Shown here piece by piece: positions 8,062 through 17,855 of a DNA stretch of 51,494 nt. This stretch comes from Phycisphaerales bacterium (lineage in GTDB: Bacteria; Planctomycetota; Phycisphaerae; Phycisphaerales; SM1A02). Below the pieces are notes generated by a model that saw only the letters and a program-made list of their open reading frames with translations, did no database searches and had not been told where the DNA came from. The translations under genes were made by a program, and so were the position numbers. Within the stretch, counting starts at the first letter, position 1. Each line of letters starts with the position of its first letter. The DNA lies in contig JAQWTL010000045.1 in the NCBI GenBank assembly GCA_029242715.1, positions 1 through 51,494 on the forward strand. Reading direction: 5' to 3'.

Positions 8062-9273
8062 TTAGTCGCTGGCAGGTTGGCGTGACTGCTCCATCAGGCC
8101 TACAAACTGCTCGAAAAGGTGGCTGGAATCATGGGGTCCAGGTGATGCTTCAGGGTGGAATTGAACGGCGAAAAGTGGCATTTCACGGTGCCTGAAGCCT
8201 GCCACTGTGTGATCGTTGAGATGCACGTGAGTGACCTCACAGCCAGCCTCTTCCAAACTGGCCTCATCGACGCAAAAACCATGATTCTGGCTGGTAATCT
8301 CAACACGCTCCCGAATCAGGTCAGATACGGGCTGATTGGCACCTCGATGCCCGAACGGTAACTTCCAGGTCTTTGCCCCAAGAGCCAGGGCAAGAAGCTG
8401 ATGGCCCAAACAAATACCAAACATCGGGAACTCGCCCGCGATCTCTTTCAGGGTCTTCACCAGCACAACAACTGCGGCAGGATCACCAGGCCCATTGGAG
8501 ACAAAGACCCCATCTGGTTGGAACGCTCGAACCCTGGCAGGAGTCACATCCGGGCTGACTCGAGTGACTTCACACCCCAGATCCGCCAGATGCCGGTAGA
8601 TGTTCCTCTTGCCCCCACAATCAATCGCAAGCACTCGTAGAGGGCTTCCGCCACTTGTAGTTGCCGCGTTGCCAGATCGGGCCATGGGCCGCCAGAGGCC
8701 AAGCGTCTCGGCCCAGGGAGTTTCATCCGGACAAGAGGCCTCTTCAGCCAGATTTCGACCGCTCATTTCCGGGCTCTTGACTGCCAAATCAATCAGGTCT
8801 GAATCCGACATCGTTTCATCAAGGCCAATGACCCCCCTCATGGCACCTGAGGTCCGCAGAATTCGAACCAGGGCTCGAGTGTCGATGCCCTCAATGGCTG
8901 GAATCCCATGGGATGCCAGCCATGGGCTCAATTCGTCCCTGGAACGGGCATTGGAAGCAATGGCAGACCGCTCCCTGATGATGAAGCCCGCGACCTGAGG
9001 GGCCTCGGATTCCACATCCTCGGGACATATTCCGTAATTCCCGACTTGGGTTGCCGTAAACACCAGAATCTGGCCGGCATAGCTCGGATCGGTCAAGGCT
9101 TCCTGATAACCGGTCAAGGCCGTGTTGAAAACGACCTCACCAACGCCACGATCACCAGTTTTCATGGCACCAAATGAGATGCCCCTGAAGATGGTTCCAT
9201 CCTCCAGAGCAAGTCGAGCCAACTTGGGCTGTTTGGCGGTCACTGTTGCCACCAGTGTATACACCCAGACCAT
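8062..9273 (-). CDS. carA: Carbamoyl-phosphate synthase small subunit (glutaminase)
   Basis: A 403-residue CarA, which hydrolyses glutamine and passes ammonia to the large subunit for carbamoyl phosphate (pyrimidines, arginine). The N-terminal CPSase domain shows LEDGTIFRGISFG, VFNTALTGYQEALTDPSY and IEGIDTRALVRILR. The C-terminal class I glutaminase has the nucleophile in FGICLGHQLLALA and the His/Glu pair in AVQFHPEASPGPHD. carB is not in the window. The annotated ATG lacks a Shine-Dalgarno sequence, and the conserved part starts about 15 residues later, so a slightly downstream start is possible. It is divergent from priA with only 28 bases between starts. Confidence 0.95.
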   Translation of the reverse strand: MVWVYTLVATVTAKQPKLARLALEDGTIFRGISFGAMKTGDRGVGEVVFNTALTGYQEALTDPSYAGQILVFTATQVGNYGICPEDVESEAPQVAGFIIRERSAIASNARSRDELSPWLASHGIPAIEGIDTRALVRILRTSGAMRGVIGLDETMSDSDLIDLAVKSPEMSGRNLAEEASCPDETPWAETLGLWRPMARSGNAATTSGGSPLRVLAIDCGGKRNIYRHLADLGCEVTRVSPDVTPARVRAFQPDGVFVSNGPGDPAAVVVLVKTLKEIAGEFPMFGICLGHQLLALALGAKTWKLPFGHRGANQPVSDLIRERVEITSQNHGFCVDEASLEEAGCEVTHVHLNDHTVAGFRHREMPLFAVQFHPEASPGPHDSSHLFEQFVGLMEQSRQPASD

Positions 9274-9301
9274 TCAGCGGGGAGCGGGGTATGCTCGTCG
9301 C

Positions 9302-11596
9302 ATGGAGGGGCTGTTCCCCCAGATCAGGAGAGGGTACGTACGTGTTGCCGTCGAGCGTGGGCTCGACCGCTACCCGTTGGGCCTGACGTACGCCCTGGAT
9401 GATGACCTGGCTGATGTGTCCGTTGGCGAGCGTGTGATCGTTCCGCTTGGAAGAGGCAACTCGCTTGCAGAAGGCTACGTGGTTGAAACATTCCCGGAAA
9501 CAGATTCTCCAGGAACAATCAAGCACGTCATTCGGCGAGATGACTCTGCGCCGAAACTGCCTGCAGACCTCCTGGCACTGGCAAGCTGGATTGCCACCTA
9601 CTACCTGGCCTCCCTTGGCCCGACTATTGCCGGCATGCTGCCCTCTGCTGTTCGACGCGGCACAGGCTCAGTCACTGTTCGCTTGATTGAACTGGCCGAT
9701 CCACCTCTCGAAGAAACTCGTCGCAGGCCACCCAAACAACAAGCCGTGCTCGACGTCCTTGAGTCACTTCCCGCTGGAGCGCAACCTGTTGAACGTCGCA
9801 AGCTCGCTGAATTGGCATCACTCAAGACCTGTGGCCCGATTGATCGGCTTGTCTCTGCCGGGTCATTGATTGAAACAAGACGGACCGCGATCGATGCCGC
9901 GTGGCGACAAGCGGCACCTCCTGAAAGCATCGCCCCTACCCCGACAAGCGATCAACAATCAGTCATCGATTCCATTGCGGAACAACTCGATTCCGGTTTT
10001 TCTGCGCACCTCCTCAGGGGAGTGACCGGTTCTGGAAAAACCGAGGTGTACATGCGGCTTATCGATCAGGTGATCCAGAAAGATCGCATCGCCCTTCTAC
10101 TCGTTCCGGAAATTTCCTTGACGCCCCAGACAGGTGGCCGTCTGATGAGCCGCTTCCCGGATCGAAGAATTGCCGTCCTGCACTCCGGGCTCACAGATGC
10201 GCAACGAAACCAGCAATGGGCCAAGGTCGCCAATGATGAGGTCGACATCATCATTGGAGCCCGAAGTGCCGTGCTGGCACCCGTTTCCCATCAACGTCTT
10301 GGACTGGTCGTGGTTGATGAAGAACACGATCAGTCCTACAAACAGGACGCCACACCGCGTTATCACGGGCGTGATGTCGCTGTTCGTCTGGCTCAGATGG
10401 CCCAATGCCCGGTCCTGCTAGGCAGCGCCACGCCATCCATCGAATCCTGGGCAAATGCCACCAGTCGCAGAACCTATCGATTGCATGAACTTGCCGAACG
10501 TGCGCCGGGACTCACCATCCCTCGTGTCCAGCTTGTCGACATGGCAATGGAGAGGAAGCACCAGAAACAAGGCACCTCAATGGCGATCGGGCCGAGTCTG
10601 GAACAGGCTCTCGAAGACACTCTTCAAGAGGGCGGACAAGCGTTACTGCTTCTGAATCGCAGAGGCTTCGCCTCGTATCTTGCCTGTCGCAATCGTTCCT
10701 GTGGATGGGTTCTTTCATGCGACCAGTGCGATGTGACAATGGTGATGCACAGGCAACATGAACTACCCAGAGGTGGTTTCGTCCGATGCCATCACTGCCT
10801 CAGTGAACAACGAGTCCCCCGGGCCTGCGCCGCCTGTGGCGGTGCCATGGGAGCGCTTGGGCTGGGCACTCAGAGAATAGAAGAGGCATTAGCCAGCCGT
10901 TACGACTGCCTGTCGTCTGGAAATACACTCCGAAGGATCGACTCGGACACCATGCGAACGGCTGATGATCTGCACACGGTGCTTGATGCATTTGGCAGAG
11001 GAGACGTCAAGGTTCTCCTGGGCACCCAGATGATCGCAAAGGGCCTTGATTACCCGGGTGTTCGCCTGGTGGGTGTCATTGATGCCGACACGGCAATTCA
11101 TCTCCCTGACTTCCGCGCTTCGGAACGAACGTTCCAACTGGTTGCACAAGTCTGCGGCCGATGTGGTCGTGGCAACCAGCCAGGCAGGGCAATCATTCAG
11201 ACCTTCAACCCGGATGCCCCGGCCATTCGTCTGGCTGCGGAAAACCAATACCGCACCTTCGCAGATGCGGAACTGGACGATCGCCTGGCCTGTGGGCTGC
11301 CCCCATCCCGAAGAATGGCCCGTGTGGTCATTCAGGACCGGGACGACAAACGCTGTGAGGCCCACGCGGATTCACTGAAGGATGCACTGATCTCCATTCG
11401 AGATCAGACTGTTGAGGTCCGTGGGCCCGTTGAATGTGTCATCAACCGCCTCTCTGGCAGATATCGCCGCCAAATCGAGTTGTTTGCACAGACCCCCCAA
11501 GCCCTTCATCAGACCCTGGCCCTGGCCCGAAGCCAGGGGCTTCTGGAAGTCGCCGATCGGGTCACCATCGATGTTGATCCCATTTCGTTGATGTAA
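9302..11596 (+). CDS. priA: Primosomal replication restart helicase PriA
   Basis: A 764-residue superfamily 2 helicase that reloads the replisome at stalled forks. An N-terminal fork-binding domain (YVRVAVERGLDRYPLGLTYA) precedes Walker A (LLRGVTGSGKTEVYM) and the DEEH box (VVVDEEHDQSYKQD). A zinc region of paired cysteines follows (CRNRSCGW, CDQC, CHHC, CAACGG), then helicase motifs GTQMIAKGLDYPGV and QVCGRCGRGNQPGRAIIQT. The frame is open upstream to 9122, but that would overlap carA; the ATG at 9302 fits the family N-terminus. The intergenic space to carA is too short for two separate full promoters. Confidence 0.95.
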   Translation: MEGLFPQIRRGYVRVAVERGLDRYPLGLTYALDDDLADVSVGERVIVPLGRGNSLAEGYVVETFPETDSPGTIKHVIRRDDSAPKLPADLLALASWIATYYLASLGPTIAGMLPSAVRRGTGSVTVRLIELADPPLEETRRRPPKQQAVLDVLESLPAGAQPVERRKLAELASLKTCGPIDRLVSAGSLIETRRTAIDAAWRQAAPPESIAPTPTSDQQSVIDSIAEQLDSGFSAHLLRGVTGSGKTEVYMRLIDQVIQKDRIALLLVPEISLTPQTGGRLMSRFPDRRIAVLHSGLTDAQRNQQWAKVANDEVDIIIGARSAVLAPVSHQRLGLVVVDEEHDQSYKQDATPRYHGRDVAVRLAQMAQCPVLLGSATPSIESWANATSRRTYRLHELAERAPGLTIPRVQLVDMAMERKHQKQGTSMAIGPSLEQALEDTLQEGGQALLLLNRRGFASYLACRNRSCGWVLSCDQCDVTMVMHRQHELPRGGFVRCHHCLSEQRVPRACAACGGAMGALGLGTQRIEEALASRYDCLSSGNTLRRIDSDTMRTADDLHTVLDAFGRGDVKVLLGTQMIAKGLDYPGVRLVGVIDADTAIHLPDFRASERTFQLVAQVCGRCGRGNQPGRAIIQTFNPDAPAIRLAAENQYRTFADAELDDRLACGLPPSRRMARVVIQDRDDKRCEAHADSLKDALISIRDQTVEVRGPVECVINRLSGRYRRQIELFAQTPQALHQTLALARSQGLLEVADRVTIDVDPISLM

Positions 11597-11692
11597 TGGA
11601 TCCCAGCCAAAAATGAAACACCGGAACATGCATCGAAACCGAGCCGATTCAAAGCGGCTTGAGCCTGCTAGAATTCCCGTCTCGTCGATGCC

Positions 11693-14500
11693 ATGAGCCA
11701 ACTACCTCAACAACCCGGTATCGAACCACCTCCCATGTCGCCTTCGGTCAATGGGTGGAATGCCGCCTACATCGACGATCTCTACACCCAATGGACCAAT
11801 GACCCCGATTCCGTGACGGAACAATGGCGATCCTTCTTCGAGGGGTTCGACCTTGGATTCCGCCCTCCTTCGAAAGATGGACACACCCTGGAAGGCTCGC
11901 CGACCAGCAGCTTTCAGGAAAGTGTTGATGAATTGGTTCGTCGATACCGCGACGTAGGCCACTTGGCCGCCAAGCTTGACCCTCTCAAACTGAATGAAAG
12001 ACAGTGCGCCGATCTGGATCCGGCTTCCCTTGGACTGAACGAAGCTGACATGGATCGTCAGGTTGATACACGGGATCTCCCGATCGAGTCACCTGCACCA
12101 CTGCGTGACGTGATCGAATTCCTTCAGAAAACATGGTGTGGTTCTCTTGGTGCGGAGATCTCACACATCCGCAGCCGCGAACAAAGACTCTGGCTGCAGG
12201 AACGCATCGAGGCCATCAGTGGTCACCCGAAGGTCGGCGAAGACATCCAGAAACGTATTCTCAGAGAACTCCAGCAGGCTACAGGTCTCGAGCGATTCCT
12301 GATGAGACGTTACATCGGCAAGAAGTGGTTCAGCCTCGAAGGCAGCGAAACCCTGATCCCGATGCTCAATGAACTGCTGGTTGCTGCCTCCCAAGACGGT
12401 GCTCAGGAAATCGCATTCGGCATGGCGCACCGAGGGCGCATCAACGTACTGGTCAACATCCTCGAAAAGAGCTACGACCAGTTGTTCACCGAGTTCGAAG
12501 AAGCATGGGCTGAAGATTTCCTCGGCGCTGGTGGCGATGTGAAGTACCACCGTGGTTTCAGCAGCCATGTCCAGACAGATGCAGGCAAACCACTGCACCT
12601 CTCCATGTCCTCAAACCCTTCCCATCTGGAATGGGGCCACCCGGTTGTCCTTGGACGAGCCAGGTCAAAGCAGAAACAGCGGGATGATCACGAGGGCAAC
12701 AGCAGTGTGCCGGTTCTCATTCACGGCGATTCCTCACTGCCGGGACAGGGAATCACTCAGGAACTGACCAACCTCTCACGACTGGACGCCTACACGGTCG
12801 GCGGCTCGTTGCATGTGGTGATCAACAACCAGATCGGCTTCACTCTTGAACATGACGCTGCGTTCAGCGGTATCTATTGCACCGACTTCCTTCGTGGAAT
12901 CGACATCCCGGTATTCCATGTCAATTCCTGTGATCCTGAAATGGCCGTCGCGGTGATGTTGCTCGCATACGAATACCGCAAGACTTTCAAGAGTGATGTC
13001 GCGATCGACCTCTGGGGCTTCCGCAAGTTCGGCCACAATGAAACGGATGAGGCAGCTTTCACCAATCCCCTGATGGCCGCCACCATCAAGAAGACGCCCT
13101 CGATCCTGGATCGATATGCCGCATCCCTCACTGAGACAGGCGTCGTTGGCTCGGAAGAATCAAACCAGACCTCCAAACGGTTGATGGAACTGATGGACGC
13201 TGCCCAGCAGCGAATCAAGGAACAGCCTGTGAGACCCACTCCACTGGCCCTTGACGACCAGTCAACCTGGGCGGGATTCTCACCGGATTACAACATGGCG
13301 ACGGTGCCAACCTCCGTGCCCCAAACAAGGCTTGAGCAGATTGCAGAATCACTGGGAAGAGTCCCCGAAGGGTTCAACCTGCATCCGAAACTGCAACGCA
13401 TCCTCGATGCACGAGGCAAGTCGATCCTCGAAGATCTTCCTCTTGACTGGGCCATGGGTGAACTGCTGGCGATGGGTTCACTGCTGGGTGAAGGAGATGA
13501 CATCCGTTTCACGGGCGAGGATTGTCAGCGAGGCACCTTCAGCCACCGACATGCCGTGCTTTTCGATACCCAGACAGGCGAACCCTGGATTCCACTGAAT
13601 CACCTGGGAGACCAGCAGGGAACACTTGGCATCTACAACACGCCCGTCACCGAGAGTGGTTGCATCGGTTTCGAGTACGGCTACTCCCTGGGCGATCCAA
13701 AGACGCTCGTCATCTGGGAAGCCCAGTTCGGCGACTTCGCCAATGTTGGCCAGGTGTACTTCGATCAATTCATTGCTTCCTCGCAGAAGAAATGGGGACG
13801 CAGCAGTGGACTTGTCTGCCTGCTTCCACACGGATACGAGGGCATGGGACCAGAGCATTCATCCGCAAGAATCGAGCGTTTCCTGCAGCTTTGTGCTGAT
13901 GACAACATGGAAGTGGTCAATCCGACAACGCCGGCACAAATGTTCCACCTGCTTCGTCGTCAGATGCTCCGAGGTTTCCGCAAGCCGTTGATCGTCTTCA
14001 CACCCAAGAGCCTGCTTCGACACGAATCCGCCATATCCCATGTTGCCGATCTCACGGACCGGGGTTTCTTCCGTGTCATCGATGACCCGGCCTCCGGAAC
14101 AGACGCCGTCGTCGACAACATCTCAACCGTCCTGCTGTGCAGCGGCAAGGTCTACTACGACCTGGTACAGCACCGTGACGAAACCGGCCAGGAAGACAAG
14201 GCCATCATTCGGGTGGAGCAGCTCTATCCGTTCCCACAGGAAGAAGTCCAGGCCCTCTTCGATCGCTATCCGAAGGCCAACTTCACCTGGGTCCAGGAAG
14301 AACCACAGAACAATGGCGCCTGGTGGTTCATCTATGACTGGTTCCGTGACAATTTCGATCGACCGATCAACTACGTCGGCCGTCCTGCCAATGATTCACC
14401 TGCAGTTGGTGCTTCGACCGTGCATCGTGAGGAGCAGCACGCGATACTGGTCCGAGCCTTCCGCAACCCGATAGCAACCGCACCCCAGGCCGATCACTGA
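11693..14500 (+). CDS. sucA: 2-oxoglutarate dehydrogenase E1 component
   Basis: A 935-residue thiamine-diphosphate enzyme that decarboxylates 2-oxoglutarate and transfers the succinyl group to E2. The N-terminal E2-docking region has [16 protein letters not shown]. The catalytic part includes [37 protein letters not shown] and the NNQIGFT segment; the C-terminal part has [18 protein letters not shown]. Length is normal for the E1o homodimer. sucB follows 29 bases later. E3 (lipoamide dehydrogenase) is not in the window. A possible -10 box TAGAAT lies at 11669-11674, just before the gene, without a convincing -35. Confidence 0.97.
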   Translation: MSQLPQQPGIEPPPMSPSVNGWNAAYIDDLYTQWTNDPDSVTEQWRSFFEGFDLGFRPPSKDGHTLEGSPTSSFQESVDELVRRYRDVGHLAAKLDPLKLNERQCADLDPASLGLNEADMDRQVDTRDLPIESPAPLRDVIEFLQKTWCGSLGAEISHIRSREQRLWLQERIEAISGHPKVGEDIQKRILRELQQATGLERFLMRRYIGKKWFSLEGSETLIPMLNELLVAASQDGAQEIAFGMAHRGRINVLVNILEKSYDQLFTEFEEAWAEDFLGAGGDVKYHRGFSSHVQTDAGKPLHLSMSSNPSHLEWGHPVVLGRARSKQKQRDDHEGNSSVPVLIHGDSSLPGQGITQELTNLSRLDAYTVGGSLHVVINNQIGFTLEHDAAFSGIYCTDFLRGIDIPVFHVNSCDPEMAVAVMLLAYEYRKTFKSDVAIDLWGFRKFGHNETDEAAFTNPLMAATIKKTPSILDRYAASLTETGVVGSEESNQTSKRLMELMDAAQQRIKEQPVRPTPLALDDQSTWAGFSPDYNMATVPTSVPQTRLEQIAESLGRVPEGFNLHPKLQRILDARGKSILEDLPLDWAMGELLAMGSLLGEGDDIRFTGEDCQRGTFSHRHAVLFDTQTGEPWIPLNHLGDQQGTLGIYNTPVTESGCIGFEYGYSLGDPKTLVIWEAQFGDFANVGQVYFDQFIASSQKKWGRSSGLVCLLPHGYEGMGPEHSSARIERFLQLCADDNMEVVNPTTPAQMFHLLRRQMLRGFRKPLIVFTPKSLLRHESAISHVADLTDRGFFRVIDDPASGTDAVVDNISTVLLCSGKVYYDLVQHRDETGQEDKAIIRVEQLYPFPQEEVQALFDRYPKANFTWVQEEPQNNGAWWFIYDWFRDNFDRPINYVGRPANDSPAVGASTVHREEQHAILVRAFRNPIATAPQADH

Positions 14501-14529
14501 ACCTGAAGCAGCCCCCAGGGAGACCCCCC

Positions 14530-15798
14530 ATGCCCGTCGAGATCGTCATTCCAAGCCTGGGAGAATCCATCAGGGAAATCCGTCTTGGCCAATGGCTCAA
14601 GCAGGATGGCGATTGGGTGAACCAGGATGATTCACTGGTCGAGATTGAATCCGACAAGGTCACTCAGGAACTCCCTTCACCAAACAGCGGCGTACTCAAG
14701 ATCACCGAGCAGTCAGGTGCCGACCTTCCTATCGGCGCCACCATCGGCTCCATTGATACAGAGGCAACAGCACCGGCTGCGGGAAGCGAATCTGCAGAGG
14801 CCAACACGCCAGCACCTTCTGAACCCGCTGCAACGGCACCTGCCTCAGACCCGCCAAAGGCACCGCCCGCCACACGCGTTGAAATCGCAACCGAATCTGC
14901 AGCCGCGACTTCACCGGTCAGGGCCACCACGATGGCCAGAAAGATTGCAGAAGACCGGGGTGTTCCACTGTCGGGTATTCATGGCTCAGGCCCTCAGGGC
15001 CGCATCATGAAAGCAGACGTGCTCTCTGCACCAGATACCGGTGGCACTGCGGACACAAATGAAACCACTCCGGCCCCACTTGCTGAATCTCGTGGCATCC
15101 GCCGACAGAGACTCAGCAAGCTCCGGATGAGAATCGCAGAACGGCTAGTTTCCGCACAACACAATGCCGCCATGCTCACGACCTTCAATGAGGCTGACAT
15201 GTCGGCCGTGATGGCCATGCGATCTCTCCACAAGGAAGAATTCAATGATCAGTACGGCGTAAAGCTGGGCTTCATGTCCTTCTTCGCCCGAGCCTGCGTG
15301 AGCGCTTTGCATCATGTACCAGCGATCAACGCCTATCTGGATGGTGACGAACTGGAATTCCATGATTACGTCGACCTGGCCGTTGCCGTCGGCACGGATC
15401 GTGGACTGGTCGTACCGGTTGTCCGCGATGCGGACCGCAAGTCCTTCGCCGAGATCGAGTCGGATATCTCCGCACTTGCTGGCAAGGCACGATCCGGGCA
15501 ACTCACGGTCGATGAGATGACCGGTGGCACCTTCACGATCAGCAATGGTGGTGTCTACGGATCAATGATGTCGACGCCAATCCTCAATCCACCCCAGTCA
15601 GGAATCCTCGGGCTTCACAAGATCCAGAAGCGCCCCGTGGAAGATCCGGACAACCCAGGTCAGATCGTGCTTCGACCAATGATGTACCTGGCCCTCAGTT
15701 ACGACCATCGTGTCGTAGATGGCAGTGAAGCGGTCGGTTTCCTTGTGCATGTGAGGCAATGCATCGAGGACCCGGAACGCCTGCTGCTGGGACTTTGA
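14530..15798 (+). CDS. sucB: 2-oxoglutarate dehydrogenase E2 (dihydrolipoamide succinyltransferase)
   Basis: A 422-residue E2. One N-terminal lipoyl domain carries the lipoylated Lys in [11 protein letters not shown]. An Ala/Pro-rich linker and the peripheral-subunit binding domain ([20 protein letters not shown]) follow. The catalytic domain ends with the active-site [15 protein letters not shown] and has the [14 protein letters not shown] stretch typical of the succinyl type. It forms the core of the complex and passes succinyl to CoA. A GGGAG sequence precedes the ATG. It is translated right after sucA, and rsmH starts only 11 bases after its stop. Confidence 0.96.
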   Translation: MPVEIVIPSLGESIREIRLGQWLKQDGDWVNQDDSLVEIESDKVTQELPSPNSGVLKITEQSGADLPIGATIGSIDTEATAPAAGSESAEANTPAPSEPAATAPASDPPKAPPATRVEIATESAAATSPVRATTMARKIAEDRGVPLSGIHGSGPQGRIMKADVLSAPDTGGTADTNETTPAPLAESRGIRRQRLSKLRMRIAERLVSAQHNAAMLTTFNEADMSAVMAMRSLHKEEFNDQYGVKLGFMSFFARACVSALHHVPAINAYLDGDELEFHDYVDLAVAVGTDRGLVVPVVRDADRKSFAEIESDISALAGKARSGQLTVDEMTGGTFTISNGGVYGSMMSTPILNPPQSGILGLHKIQKRPVEDPDNPGQIVLRPMMYLALSYDHRVVDGSEAVGFLVHVRQCIEDPERLLLGL

Positions 15799-15809
15799 AG
15801 ATCGTGGGA

Positions 15810-16733
15810 ATGATCGAGCATGGTCATGTACCCGTTCTGCTGGAAGAGGTGATCAACAATCTTGATCCTCAACCAGGTGAGGTCGTCGTTGACTGCACCC
15901 TGGGGCGAGGAGGCCACGCCCTTGCGCTTGGTCGAAAGGTCGGCTCGGACGGGTTGGTCATCGGAATCGACCGGGATGCCGAGAACCTTGCCTATTCTGG
16001 CGATCGACTTCGTGAAGCCCAGATCCCCAACATGATGATCCATGATTCCTTCGTGTCTGTTGCCAGGCACCTTCAGCAAGCTGATCGCCGGGTGGATGTC
16101 GTCCTGGCAGACCTTGGTGTCTCATCGAACCAGCTGAATGATGCCGCCAGGGGCTTCGGCTTCCAGGAAGAGGGCCCGCTGGACATGAGACTGGACCAGG
16201 ATGGCAGTGACAATGTCACCTCGCTGCTGGCCCAGATTGATGAGGGAGAACTGGCAGGACTGATACGAACCTATGGCGAAGACCCCTATGCAACCGCCAT
16301 TGCCCGAAAAGTTGTACTGGAGCGTCAAACAAGGCCGATTACGACCACGGGACAACTGTCCCGATTGGTACGGGAAGCCTATGGCCCCCGCGCCCGCTCG
16401 TCTCGCCTCCACCCAGCGACTCGTACATTCATGGCCCTTCGAATTGCCGTGAACGAAGAAATCGCCGCTCTGGAGACCCTGCTGGACCTGATTGGTCGAG
16501 GCTGCGAGATGACCGGAACCGGTGGCTGGCTCAACCCTGGGGCTCGGATAGGAATTATTTCCTTCCACAGCCTTGAGGATCGCCCCGTGAAGCAGGCCTT
16601 CGCCGACCTGGATCGTCGAGGACTCGCAACCCGGATCATTCGAGGAATGATCCGGCCCACGGAAGCGGAGCAGCAGGCCAACCCCCGGAGCCGATCAGCG
16701 AAGTTCCGGGCTCTGAGGGCATCACCCTCTTGA
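15810..16733 (+). CDS. rsmH: 16S rRNA m4C1402 N4-methyltransferase RsmH (MraW)
   Basis: A 307-residue AdoMet-dependent methyltransferase for C1402 of 16S rRNA. It starts with HVPVLLEEVINNL, then the AdoMet site VDCTLGRGGHALAL and GIDRDAEN, the family block DVVLADLGVSSNQLNDAARG, TFMALRIAVNEE, and IISFHSLEDRPVKQAF near the end. The frame opens at 15759 inside sucB, but ATG 15810 matches the family N-terminus. It is usually the first or second gene of the division/cell-wall (dcw) cluster, and here too it leads towards ftsL- and ftsI-like genes. Confidence 0.95.
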   Translation: MIEHGHVPVLLEEVINNLDPQPGEVVVDCTLGRGGHALALGRKVGSDGLVIGIDRDAENLAYSGDRLREAQIPNMMIHDSFVSVARHLQQADRRVDVVLADLGVSSNQLNDAARGFGFQEEGPLDMRLDQDGSDNVTSLLAQIDEGELAGLIRTYGEDPYATAIARKVVLERQTRPITTTGQLSRLVREAYGPRARSSRLHPATRTFMALRIAVNEEIAALETLLDLIGRGCEMTGTGGWLNPGARIGIISFHSLEDRPVKQAFADLDRRGLATRIIRGMIRPTEAEQQANPRSRSAKFRALRASPS

Positions 16734-16843
16734 AGGCCCAGGGCAAACCTGGTCGGGAATAAAAACCTGTCTGGTCGTCGCAAGGATGCGAGGCACCGGA
16801 CGCAAGGCGAAGATCGATCCGGCTGAGCCGGGTACACGCATGG

Positions 16844-17572
16844 ATGCGGGAGTCGATGACTCGAGAAAACAAACTGGCTTTGATCGTCGGATTCGGACTG
16901 GTGCTCTTCATGGGCATCCTGGTCTCGGACCATCTCTCCACAGCTCGCCGGCAAGCAGCGGCGGCTTTCGAAGTCGGCACAGGGCTCCATCACCAGCCGG
17001 TGATTCCTGGTGATGGATGGCTTGTCTACGGATCCTCGACTTCTGCCGAAGAACCTGTGGAAAGCGCACCGATCAACCGCTCTCCTTCCAGACAACCAGC
17101 CCCACTCCCCATCGCTGACACCCAGACGGATTCACCGCTTCATGTGGTTGCCACAGGTGAAACCCTCCAGACCATCTGCCAGAGACATTATGGCAATCGC
17201 AATCTTGCCCCAGCACTGGCAAGCTACAACCGCATTGCCAATCCCGATCGACTGACGACGAACACACGGCTGCTTCTGCCACCCGTCGACACCTTGTTGT
17301 CCACTGGCGGAAACCTGCCGACAACGCCGCCCTCACCGACGCTTGCAGCAACTCGAAGCAGCAGCGAATCATCCCCTGCCCCCGTTGAAGCCCCGGCGAA
17401 CACGATGGGTGAATACACCGTGCAGTCTGGCGACACCCTCTCGGAAATTGCTCAGAAACTTCTCGGATCAGCTCGTGAAACCGAAAGGCTCTATGAGTTG
17501 AATCGAGATGTACTCAGCCATAAAGATGATCTTCGAGTCGGCGCCTCCCTCCGCTATCCACTGTCCAACTGA
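16844..17572 (+). CDS. Membrane-anchored protein with two LysM domains
   Basis: A 242-residue protein with one N-terminal membrane segment (LALIVGFGLVLFMGILVSD), then two LysM peptidoglycan-binding domains: HVVATGETLQTICQRHYGN in the middle and YTVQSGDTLSEIAQKLLGS at the C-terminus, joined by a Ser/Pro-rich linker. It should sit in the inner membrane with its LysM domains in the periplasm holding murein. An in-frame ATG at 16856 is an equally good start. Its position between rsmH and the ftsL/ftsI pair suggests a role in division or septal wall handling; that is inference from context. No enzymatic domain is seen. Confidence 0.85.
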   Translation: MRESMTRENKLALIVGFGLVLFMGILVSDHLSTARRQAAAAFEVGTGLHHQPVIPGDGWLVYGSSTSAEEPVESAPINRSPSRQPAPLPIADTQTDSPLHVVATGETLQTICQRHYGNRNLAPALASYNRIANPDRLTTNTRLLLPPVDTLLSTGGNLPTTPPSPTLAATRSSSESSPAPVEAPANTMGEYTVQSGDTLSEIAQKLLGSARETERLYELNRDVLSHKDDLRVGASLRYPLSN

Positions 17573-17585
17573 GAACGCCTTCCCC

Positions 17586-17855
17586 ATGACTGCAAAGCTC
17601 ATGCTGATCCTCCTCGGGCTGGGCCTGACCTCCTTGGCACTGCTGTCATTGAGACAACACCGGATTGACACCGCCTTCGAGATGACACGCCTGCACGATC
17701 GATGCGATCAGGTTCGCACCTCGCTTTGGGATATCCGCTGCAACATCGCTCAGCACATCGCCCAACCGAAACCGATCGATCCCCTGGAAGAGGAGGATGA
17801 TCGACAAGTTGCCACTACTCTCAAGGCGAAGCCTGAAGAGACTTCTGGTGGCTGA
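17586..17855 (+). CDS. FtsL-like small membrane protein
   Basis: An 89-residue protein with one N-terminal membrane helix (LMLILLGLGLTSLALLSL), then a short charged helical stretch (DTAFEMTRLHDRCDQVRTS) that could form a coiled coil. Size, topology and position directly before ftsI match the division protein FtsL, which is poorly conserved in sequence, so the call rests on context. The start at 17586 is 13 bases after the LysM gene; the longer frame from 17508 would overlap that gene. Its 3' end overlaps the ftsI start by 59 bases. Confidence 0.6.
   Translation: MTAKLMLILLGLGLTSLALLSLRQHRIDTAFEMTRLHDRCDQVRTSLWDIRCNIAQHIAQPKPIDPLEEEDDRQVATTLKAKPEETSGG

Noticed and set aside
9122-9301. Longer start of priA inside carA
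   Set aside because: The added residues have no similarity to PriA and lie antisense to the conserved CarA N-terminus.
16379-17095. Minus-strand open frame of 238 codons
   Set aside because: It lies across rsmH and the LysM gene, which are well supported on the plus strand; no family features.
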